A DNA stretch of 64,000 nucleotides from Siderastrea radians. Its lineage: Eukaryota > Cnidaria > Anthozoa > Scleractinia > Rhizangiidae. Below are positions 55,736 to 64,000 of the stretch, piece after piece (the stretch's first letter is position 1; each line of letters begins with the position of its first letter). The stretch covers positions 29,461,325 through 29,525,324 of the forward strand of contig OZ024894.1 of the NCBI GenBank assembly GCA_964017195.1. The letters are read 5' to 3'. Both the position numbers and the translations under genes were made by a program. The notes under the pieces are model-generated. The model saw nothing but the letters and a program-made list of their open reading frames with translations. It did no database searches and was not told the DNA's origin.

Positions 55736-57980
55736 CTGGAAGATAAAAACAATAACGAACATTTGTAAAACCTATGACTATGTATAAAATGTAAAATAAT
55801 CTGGGACAACTTCTTACGGTCGTGACGAAATATTTCATATTTAAATATGAGGAAGTAAAATGGTAACACCTGCAGAAATTCCAAAACCTTGCACTGCATG
55901 AAATAATCCGAATACGGTCCCTTATTTAGCTGTTATACGGTCAGTATACATAGATGTATACGGGGGATATAAGGACGTGGCATGATGTATAAGGTACCGT
56001 TTAAGGATCAGTATACGTCAGGCTATGCCCAGAAAATAGCAGGATCTTATACACTTGTATTAGGATTCCTTATACGTCAGTACACGTGTCAGTATACATC
56101 ATGTATACTGCTGGTAACATGAGGTATACTGGTGTTGCATGGAAGGTACGTATACGGACTCTTACACTTGTGGTGGGATTTCTTATTCGTCATTATATTT
56201 GTCCGTATTTTTCATGTGTACTGCATGAAGCATGAAGTGTAGGGATATGGTGCGGAAGCCAGGTATATGGATTCTTACACTCGTTAATGGTTATTCATCG
56301 TTATTCGTCAGTACACTTGTCCGTATTTATTATGTATACTGCACGAAGTATGAAGTGTACTGATATTGTGTGAAGGGCAGGTATACGGATTCTTACATCA
56401 ATGGCAGGATTTTCCATAAAAATTTTGGGTTACGTACCAGTATACATTGTAACATGAATACTGTATGAAAGTGGTGGCTTACAGAATATTACGTAGAATA
56501 GCAGATTTTTTTGGCAAATGGTTGTTTATTTACACCTGTTACTCAGTAACTTGCAAAGCTCTTTCAGGGTATATACAGGTAACATGTATACATTTTTTTA
56601 TCATTAAGAACAATCTTTGCACTACACTGTATATAGTGACACAGAAAGAATTAAAGTATGAATTCTTGAAAAGGTACAAACTAATTGTAAGAGAATTCAA
56701 TTGTGCATGTATACAATGATTATCAAACTAAAATTAATTTTACTACAAGTCACTTAAGTCACAGTGGCTCCCTGTAGCTCCAGCACTGTCATCTTCATGT
56801 TTCCTTCAGGGAGAAATAATGATTCATAAGCAAAAAAAAAACGAGGTGGCTGTAGAGTTTCTGGTCTGTGATGAGATGTCCTTTAAGCCTCTCTTGGATG
56901 GGGATTGAACTTGTTTGTACTTCCACTCAAGATAACACAGAGATGTGCATAATCTGTTGAATTGAATTAAAGGACAGTAGTAAATAAACTCTTGCCTCTT
57001 GCAGTGTTCTTGGGCAATGTATTCCTTTACAGACATTAACCCATGTAACAGTCAAAATGCACAGTTACTGCATGAGACCTTTATGAGTCAAACCTGTGAC
57101 AGATTGGTATGTAAGTCAATCACACCAGTATGACTCAGCCGCACCACAGGACTTAATGTTAACCACAAAATTTTAGTCAGATATCCAGTTACCACCAAGT
57201 CTTTATTATGCAAAGTTGAAGTATGCATGGGTTCCATTAAGGTTTTGACCAGAGCAAGGCTGAATAATATTGGTTTTCACAGGTCTTTGGGTCTTTTTGC
57301 TTTAAGTGTTGTATGAACCAGGAGTAATGAAGTACAATCGCACAATGCATACCATAGGAAGCCCAAGTGCGCAGTGTGATGGGTGATGTGTAAGTGTCGT
57401 GCCATAGCAAAGAAATTACATCTGTAGGTTTACATGGATCTTTAATTGGTCACTTAAAGCACATGTTAAACCCAGTCTTGAGACAAATTGAAATATAAAA
57501 TGGCCTAAATGAACTAACATTGTATTCCATATGTGGTTTTTCACATCATTTTTATTTTTCCCTCTCCAACTGCCTTGTCATAAAGTTTTTGAAACTGAAG
57601 TTTAACATACTGTAACCCAGGTGAAAATACCAGGCAGAATTTGGTGAATAAATTATTAACAAGTTCCCCCCCCCCCCAACCCCTATAATTCACACGAAAC
57701 AATAAATATTGAAATCTTAAAAGTTTCTCTGCCCCTCGGTCAATTTCACATTATTGTAGATCCAAACAGTCCATGAATAAGTGCAACAAGAAAAAAGGCA
57801 TTTATGGACATGATTCAACTCTTTGGAAATTTGATTGACTCAATGCAAACTTACCTACTTTTAGGATTTTAATAATCATGAAGCAACAGTTACTGTCCCT
57901 TAAGAAAGATTCCTCATTGATTGATTCAGAACATTGCTGCAAGGGTACAGGCTTTCTAAAAAGACAAACAAACAAGGGGG

Positions 57981-57984
<4 letters not shown>
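55736..57984 (-). other. Upstream of gene E tail: GTATAC-rich repeats and unassigned DNA
   Basis: 55891-56450 holds degenerate tandem repeats (about 115-120 bp period). 56451-57984 has no recognised gene; a C-run lies at 57666-57677. Confidence 0.5.
55891..56450. repeat. Degenerate tandem repeat rich in GTATAC/TATACGG
   Basis: Units such as 'aggtatacggattcttacac' and 'gtatactgcatgaagcatgaagtgtac' recur three to four times with a period of about 115-120 bp. The stretch opens with GCACTGCATGAAATAA, which is inverted at 63475-63490. Confidence 0.75.
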
Positions 57985-58018
<34 letters not shown>

Positions 58019-58087
58019 ACGTGAAACACAAAATTTTGGATTTATCAACTGAAGTTGATAAGGTAGATTGGTCACCTTACAGAGATT

Positions 58088-58121
<34 letters not shown>

Positions 58122-58200
58122 GAGCGAATCGATTCGCTCTGACGAAGGGCTAACGCTCGGAATGTTAGCTTTCAATCTCTTTATGGTTGCCAATCTTGAA
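57985..58200. mobile_element. Hairpin MITE, copy 2
   Basis: Palindrome around 'cgttagcccttcgtcagagcgaatcgattcgctctgacg', with arms ending 'ttggatttatcaactg' on the left. The left flank 57985-58030 matches the right flank of copy 1 at 39824-39868 in reverse complement. The right arm is less complete. Confidence 0.8.
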
Positions 58201-58421
58201 ACTGCAGTAAATTAACGGTTTCATCATTTTCACATTTTTAAGTGAATTGTTAACTGTTTTTAAATTAGATTTCTTTTATCTTATATTGTCACTGAAAAGC
58301 CCCACCAGGCGAGTGTCAATAAAGTATTGTATTGCATTGTATCAGTTACAGTATAACTCTGGTTCCTGTTCTGTATCTCCTTATTTTTATCTCAATGACA
58401 TTTTTTAAACAAATTGCCATT
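58201..58421. other. Spacer, nothing recognised
   Basis: AT-rich DNA between repeats. Confidence 0.5.
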
Positions 58422-58532
58422 ACTTCCTATTTCCGAGTCACATATACCACACAAGTGTAAGATAGGTTTGAGCAATTAAAGAGAATAAAATTAATAAAGA
58501 AGACAACTTGATGGTTCGACAATGTTGAATTA

Positions 58533-58690
58533 CAGTGAAACCTGTATGAGGTGGACACCAACATGACTCTCGCTAGTGTCTGCTTAATAGAGGTGTCCGC
58601 TGAATATAGGTTTGTTTTTCACTGACGCTCATGTCTGCTTAATGCGGGGTGTCCGCTTAATATCGGGTACGCTAAATACAGGTTTCACTG
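58533..58690. mobile_element. TA-flanked MITE CAGTGAAACC, copy 1
   Basis: CAGTGAAACCTGTAT and inverse ATACAGGTTTCACTG, flanked by TA. Internal 'gtccgcttaata' words occur repeatedly. Non-coding Tc1/mariner-like MITE. Confidence 0.85.
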
Positions 58691-58880
58691 TAGTCCAGCA
58701 GCTTATAATTTCACTTGACATAAATACAACAACTACAAGCACACGTGAAAAGTGTGGTTCCATTGCCATTACTTCCTATTTCAGAGTCACATATACCACA
58801 GAAGTGAAAAAAGGTTTGAGTAAGTAACGAGAATAAAATTAATCTAGAAGACAACTTGATGGTTCCACATGGTTGAATTA

Positions 58881-59038
58881 CAGTGAAACCTGTATGAAGC
58901 AGACACCAACAGGACTCTCGCTAGTGTCCGCTTAATAGAGATGTCCGCTAAATACAGGTTTCTTTTACACTGACGCTCATGTCTGCTTAAAACAGGGTGT
59001 CCACTTAATATGGGGTATGCTAAATACAGGTTTCACTG
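58881..59038. mobile_element. TA-flanked MITE CAGTGAAACC, copy 2
   Basis: Same ends and length as copy 1, TA on both sides. It arose with the 346-bp tandem duplication and not by separate insertion. Confidence 0.85.
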
Positions 59039-59419
59039 TAGTCCAGCAGCTTATAATTTCACTTGACATAAATACAACAACTACAAGCACACGTGCAAAG
59101 TGTGGTTCCAGAAAATATCCATACCCTTTTCACGGAGGGTTTTTCGGCTCGAACCCCCACTCTTCAGGAAATTCCACTTTAACGTTAAAAGTTTGGCTTT
59201 TGATTCCCCCCCCCCCCCAGAATTTCCAGTGACCATCCACGGGGTGGCTATGGATATTTTTGGGGAGCTACATACCTGTAATCTCACGAGCATTTGTTTG
59301 CTTGTGTGATGAATGTGTTTAAAAAACGAGCCACAAAGCAGTTGTTCTTTGACTGATAGAAAACCATTCATTTTCTGCAGCTTCAAGATCTCACAGGCAC
59401 GGTGGCCCACAACTGTCAC

Positions 59420-59680
59420 ATCAAAACAAAATGCCCACATCAAATTCAAATCACGCACATCAAATTCAAATCACTCACATCAAATTCAATTCACTCATAG
59501 CAAATTAAAACTCACTTAAACAGCAAATTCAAATTACTAACATCAAATTCAAATCACTCACAGCAAATTAAAAATCACTCACAGTAAATTCAAATTGCTC
59601 ACAGCAAATTACAAATTGTTTACATCAAATACAAATCGTACACATCAAATACAAATCGCTTACAGCAAACACAAATATGG
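59420..59680. repeat. ATCAAATTCAAATCACTCAC minisatellite, left arm
   Basis: About a dozen imperfect units of 18-20 bases; inverse array at 61195-61410. Confidence 0.9.
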
Positions 59681-60633
59681 TCAGTGTAAAACGAGGACTG
59701 CGGACTGCGGACTGCAGAGCAGGGGAAAAAGCAGACTGAGGGTAAAAGGCAGACTGCAGACTAAGGGTAAAATTCAGAATAGAGACCGCAGACTAGGGGT
59801 AAAGTGCAGAATGAAGTCTGCAGACTGCAGACTGCAGACCAGGGGGAAATGAAAGAAAAGACAGCCGGAAATACGTCTGCGCTAGTAGAAGTTCGTAGAA
59901 ATCCATTAAAATCTGGTGAAAATGTTTGCATTTTTTTTTCGTGTTCTGATAGGAAAGTTTGTTTACCAATTGAGATGTAGAATAGTTTTTCCACCAATGA
60001 TTCTCTGCAATACGTTGTGTGTAATAAGCGAATAAACTTGGACAGGAATAAATGTAGAGCTAGATCAGAACCTGTAGTGTTCCAAAAGATCGCTTTTCTA
60101 CGAATGAACTTCATTTGCGAACTAGCTGAGGTAAAAGTCAAACTCCGCTGGATACATATAGTTCCCGGGGGGTCATGCCCTGGCTACCAGAGGTTTTTTT
60201 CTCGCTAATGTTGGGAGAAGGCCGACGCAACGAGCGGCTTGTCGGGAGAAAAAACCTCTGAGCCAGAGCGCTTTGATTTACTGTTCTCATTGAACTTTGA
60301 TCTTTTCTTATCCTATTACGTTTAAACCAATCACAGCAGATGTCTCGTGCGGGACACAATAGAGAACATAAGCTGCAACCGGGAACCGCACAAGAAAAGC
60401 CTCTGGCACCCAGGGTAGGGTGGTCAGCCATCTAAGCACTAATTCTGTTGAGAGAATGTTTTGATTATGGTAGATGTTTCACTCCGTTATCTCCCACACA
60501 AATTTTTTTCAGTACAATATGCATTTTAAAAAATCAGGAAAAAGATGAAAGTGAGGTAAACATTTTAACTAATTGAATTCTTAGATACCAGTCCATGATC
60601 AAGGTGCCATAAGTTCTTCTGTCCTTACGACGA

Positions 60634-60684
60634 GCGAAGTTGTACTTGGATGGGTGACCGACTGGGAACTACATGTAGCTGGCG
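60634..60684 (+). ncRNA. 5S rRNA-like 3' fragment (not a full gene)
   Basis: 'GTACTTGGATGGGTGACCG' followed by ACTGGGAACTAC and GTAGCTGGC corresponds to the box C and 3' half of eukaryotic 5S rRNA. The 5' half is missing or unrecognisable, so this is a 5S-derived piece, as in SINE3-type repeats, and not a ribosomal gene. Confidence 0.65.
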
Positions 60685-61194
60685 ACCTCAGCTAGTTCAC
60701 AAATAAAGTTCATTCGTAAAAAGCGATCCTTTGGAACACTACAGGTTTCGCTTAACGAAATAATTAGCTCTACATTTACTCCCGTCCGAACTTGTTCGTT
60801 TATCACACACAGGTTGTTTTGCCTTGTCTGATCAAATTCTGAACAATCTACGGCTTGAAGTTGAAGCAAAACTCTTTCATGAGCAACCTATTCCAGCAGG
60901 TCCTTGGTGTAAAAACTGAAATTACTCCTCAATTAGTAAACAAACTTTCCCATTACAACAAGAAAAAAATGCAAACATTTTGACCATATTAAATAGATTT
61001 AAGTAGATTGCTACGAACTTCTACGAGTGCAGACATTTTTCTGGTTGTCTTTTCTCATTTTCCCCCTGGTCTGCAGTCTGCAGACTTCATTCTACATTTT
61101 ACCCCTAGTCTGCGGTCTCCATTCTGAATTTTACCCTTAGTCTGCAGTCTGCATTCCTAAGTCCACAGTCCGCAGTCCTCGTTTTTCACTGACC

Positions 61195-61410
61195 GTATTT
61201 GTATTTGCTGTGAGCAATTTGTATTTGATGTGAACGATTTGTATTTGATGTGAACGATTTGTATTTGATGTGAACGATTTGTAATTTGCTGTGAGTGATT
61301 TGTAATTTGCTGTGAGCAATTTGAATTTGCTGTGAGTGATTTTTAATTTGCTGTGAGTGATTTGAATTTGATGTGAGTGATTTGAATTTGATGTGAGCAT
61401 TTTGTTTTGA
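61195..61410. repeat. Minisatellite, right arm (inverse array)
   Basis: Units of GATTTGTATTTGATGTGAAC type, the reverse complement of the left-arm array. Confidence 0.9.
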
Positions 61411-61432
61411 TGTGACAGTTGTGGGCCACCGT

Positions 61433-62210
61433 ACACAGGTGGTTGGGCAAAACACAGTGAACATCTCTGGAATATTTCCACCGTTCGCGGTTTTGTTAGT
61501 TTCACCGTGAACCTTTCTCTAGCTAGCAGAGTCTTATCTTGAGCTAGGTACATTTATAGATATAATTAGCCCGATTTTAAATACTTGATTGCAAAATGGA
61601 ACTTCGAAAACCTTCTTAGTTTAAAATCTGCGTACTTTTAGGAGCAAAGGGGTTGGGTGAAGTTCGTTGACAAAACTGAAACCTTCCAAGCCAGTGACAC
61701 ATCATGGTTCTCCATTTACTGATTTAGTTTGAAACAAAGACGGCCTACCTCGGTAATCTGTATTTACTTTCAGCCAGCGAGGAAATCCAACTCAACATAG
61801 GACAGAAAAGCTTTGCCAGACCCATTGAAGCGTCTTCAAGTTCAAATATCCCGCCTTTTCATTCCATGAATTCTCATAGTCACCACATCACGGCGTCATG
61901 TGGATTTCATTTTGCCTGAGCCACAGTCCTTCTACGAAGCTTTGTGCCATCAATAACAGTTCGAAGATCACCAATATTTTGGAAAGAAACTTTTTGTTGT
62001 CTTCGAAGGCCATCTAGCGCAATATTCCAGCTATGAAATGGAGAAAATTCCTGTTACCTTTTGAGGACGTTGGAGAAATATCACACATTCGCGTAATTTC
62101 AAAATGGACGCCACAATTGACGCTAACACGGAAACCGCTGATCAAATCCACCGTGTCACCTCGTTTCCAGTTCCCATGAAGCCGCGCTGTGGGGAATGGA
62201 AGAAAGCATA
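61433..62210. other. Unassigned DNA with a weak exon-like frame
   Basis: On the minus strand at about 61916-62040 an open frame reads FHSWNIALDGLRRQ, then VSFQNIGDLRTVIDGTKLRR and a stop. It looks composed like protein and not like repeat, but no family is recognised and the splice signals are weak. It could be a gene E exon, a gene fragment or chance. Confidence 0.3.
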
Positions 62211-62364
62211 CAGTGGAACCTGTATCGAAGTCCTCGGTATAAACGATATTTTTCAGCCCAGTAATAGTGTAATGTATGGAAAAGAACCTCGATATAACAA
62301 AACCTCGATATACCGAACCAATTTCCCGAGTCCCATGGCACTTCGTTAAATCGAGGTTCCGCTG
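62211..62364. mobile_element. TA-flanked MITE CAGTGGAACC
   Basis: CAGTGGAACCTGTATCG and inverse CGAGGTTCCGCTG, TA on each side (62209-62210, 62365-62366). Internal 'aacctcgatata' words. Typical Tc1/mariner-like MITE, 154 bp. Confidence 0.88.
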
Positions 62365-62667
62365 TACTTTTTTACGGATTCAACGCATTTTTTTGCCATT
62401 ATGCGCAGTTCAAGGCGTTTACGCATAGACTCAAAGGAACTCACTTTCTCCCTGACTAGTTTAATACTTGCACACACAAAAAGCCCTGAATACTTTTCAA
62501 CAGGAAGGATAGCGGCTCGGATAAAAGTACTTTCTGAGTGGATACAGATGCAAATTTACCTGTGTAAACAAGAAAAGAAAAGACAGCGCATGAACTACAG
62601 TACGTACGGCTTGCATTTGCAAATAAAATCAAAGCTTTTCTTTATGATTTGTACGTTAAATTACACG

Positions 62668-62998
62668 TAAAGAAGGTTAACGAATCGTAAAGAACGTACA
62701 GAGAGGTGCGTGAAGACGCGTAAACAGATATAAAGAGGCGTAAAGTTACTGTAGATGTTCACAGCAAAGTCGGTCAAAATACAGCAGGAAAATCGTTGAC
62801 GAGCATAAGGGCGGAAATGTTTCATTTCTTTTTGTTCTTCCGCAAACAATTTATTCAGTGGAAATTATAATATCTAGGAATTGCGCGTAAAGAAGAATAA
62901 ATAATCGTAAAGAACGCAAAGAGCTGTGGGTAAAGATGCGTAAAGAACGTTAAAGGAGCGTAAAGAACGTTAAAGGTGCGTAAATACTCGTATACACT
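62668..62998. repeat. CGTAAAGAACG-type degenerate tandem repeat
   Basis: Words CGTAAAGAACG and GCGTAAAG recur at least ten times with variable spacing. There is no coding potential. Part of the inside of the 55.9-63.5 kb interval. Confidence 0.75.
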
Positions 62999-63299
62999 TG
63001 TGACCGGACAGAATTGTCAAAAATGTTACAGAAAAAAAATAGGCTTCGGTTGCGTTTAAGGGTAAAAATATGTTCAGTAGCCCCAGATTCGCCGTAAATT
63101 TCCTGCATTATAATGCTTGTCAAAGGAGGGAATTTGCAGGATACAAGGGTGTACGAAACAGTATGCCCTTGTGTCCGGACAAAACAATCACAAACGTTAT
63201 AGCGAAAAATACCATTCACTAATTTACCACGTCTAAATTATATTTATCAATAGTAGACTGGTAAATTAAAAGGTTTAGACACTTGGTAAAACAACGAAT

Positions 63300-63490
63300 A
63301 TATGATGCCCTAACACTTAGTGTACGGTTATGTGTAAGCTGTAGTATACACTAGTGTAAGGAATCAAGCATATACTGTTCATTGCACAGTCCTTATACAT
63401 CGATGTCCTTATACTTCAGTATCTCTTTCCGTATACGTTATGTATACGGACGCATTATACCACCTTATATTTGTTATTTCATGCAGTGTT
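63300..63490. repeat. GTATAC-rich repeat, inverse of 55.9 kb end
   Basis: It ends TTATTTCATGCAGTG at 63475-63490, the inverse of GCACTGCATGAAATAA at 55891, with related 'ccttatac' and 'gtatac' words inside. Confidence 0.65.
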
Positions 63491-64000
63491 GATTTTTGAG
63501 AGGCCACCCGAATCCGTTGTCAACTGTGTAGTCGGTGTACTGTCTTTGAAATGTCATACTGAACAAAGTTAGAATATTTTTCTTACGTCAACTTACGAGC
63601 AATTTTATGCGGTATCACTTCTGGTATAGCCTGCAAAAACGTACGATAATAACGATCCAATTCAGTGGAAATTAATCAATGCTCATGATTTAAGACTTGA
63701 TGTCTCACCTCTCCCCACTGGACTCCCTAAATCAGAGATAATCGAGGACACACCCAATGATAGCGGTAAACAGCTATAGCGCCAAGTTTGTGGATACCTC
63801 ATGGTGAGTAATAAAACGTTTAACGACATCCGTAGTAGAAACTATTACTTATACTTCCACATTAGTCATGAAAATTGCTTTCTTCCCATTTTTCCACCGT
63901 CCACCGTAATAAACAACAACAAAAAAAGAAACAGATTGTTTAGCCGGAATCCGAAAGAATTCAACCATGTATACAACGTCGCTGCTTAGTCAATCTTGTT
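63491..64000. other. Window end; one weak minus-strand exon candidate
   Basis: At 63708-63800 the minus strand opens with an ATG, reads MRYPQTWRYSCLPLSLGVSS and on to SPVGR, and meets a good GTGAGA donor near 63709. It could be a 5' exon or the start of a discoidin-like domain of gene E. No acceptor with a pyrimidine tract is seen, so it is not called as a CDS. Confidence 0.3.

Larger units (their letters stand above)
58422..59113. repeat. Tandem duplication, period about 346 bp, each with a MITE
   Basis: Two direct copies beginning 'attacttcctatttc.gagtcacatatacc' at 58422 and 58768. Each copy contains the TA-flanked MITE described separately and ends 'caacaactacaagcacacgtg'. Confidence 0.88.
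59399..61432. mobile_element. 2-kb foldback element with 5S-rRNA-like core
   Basis: Arms 59399-60131 and 60687-61432 are inverted copies. The outer parts carry tandem 'catcaaattcaaatcactca'-type units, followed inwards by 'gcagactgcagac' units. The 555-bp unpaired centre contains a 5S rRNA-like stretch at about 60634-60684. No open frame of substance; the frames across the repeats are low complexity. Confidence 0.85.

Noticed and set aside
59081..59852. Frames across the tandem repeats of the foldback element
   Set aside because: Repeat translations without start context or family.
60634..60684. A functional 5S rRNA gene
   Set aside because: Only the 3' half with box C is recognisable, and it lies in the core of a foldback repeat.
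1..64000. CRISPR array, operon or prokaryotic features
   Set aside because: The tandem repeats seen have no regular repeat-spacer structure, and genes are spliced and widely spaced as in an animal genome.

Overview
The window is eukaryotic and AT-rich, and it looks like a cnidarian, probably an anthozoan such as a stony coral or sea anemone. Coding sequence is scattered in short minus-strand exons with GT-AG borders. One exon encodes an ShKT domain, a fold abundant in anthozoans. The DNA between exons is packed with short transposon relatives, microsatellites, tRNA-derived repeats and a tyrosine-recombinase retrotransposon. The species assignment is inference; the exon and repeat calls are read from the sequence.

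Main content: a minus-strand array of related receptor genes, labelled A to E here. Gene A (13717 to 5807) has three exons: signal peptide, C-type lectin-like domain (CTLD) and ShKT domain. It would make a secreted protein. Gene B (28797 to 20655) has a homologous signal exon and CTLD, then Thr/Ser-rich stalk exons, a transmembrane exon, a 25-nt microexon and two cytoplasmic exons with tyrosine motifs. It carries two in-frame stops. Gene C (47993 to 43211) has the same stalk, transmembrane, microexon and tail layout, but no CTLD exon could be found and its signal exon is frameshifted. Gene D (39079 to 38128) is a pair of tail exons with a late nonsense codon. Gene E (55735 to 55547) is a different terminal exon with ITIM-like and ITSM-like tyrosine motifs. 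Exon phases agree throughout: phase 1 for the extracellular and transmembrane modules, the microexon converting phase 1 to 2, and phase 0 before the last exon. This supports reading the pieces as real gene modules.

The tails carry YxxL and YxN motifs. In B and D two YxxL motifs are spaced 11 and 10 residues apart across a phase-0 intron, which resembles a slightly stretched ITAM. The most interesting content of the window is therefore a tandem family of lectin-type, immunoreceptor-like genes with exon gain, loss and decay, next to a secreted CTLD-ShKT relative.

Mobile DNA by region: TTAA-flanked short elements in several families (1.1, 6.6, 8.6-9.1, 28.3, 29.0-29.6, 31.4-31.9, 40.0-40.6 and 54.8 kb); an inverted-repeat element at 25.3-26.3 kb; a decayed plus-strand YR (DIRS/Ngaro-type) retrotransposon at 15.06-18.88 kb; LINE 3' fragments at 31.9-32.7 and 52.9-53.5 kb; a 4.5-kb nested palindrome at 33.1-37.6 kb holding a tRNA-derived SINE tandem array; a 794-bp TA-flanked element at 50.0-50.8 kb whose empty site can be seen in a sister repeat copy at 3.0 kb; a 2-kb foldback at 59.4-61.4 kb with a 5S-rRNA-like core; and a foldback with minisatellite interior at 10.6-12.7 kb. 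No CRISPR array, operon or intact functional tRNA gene was seen.
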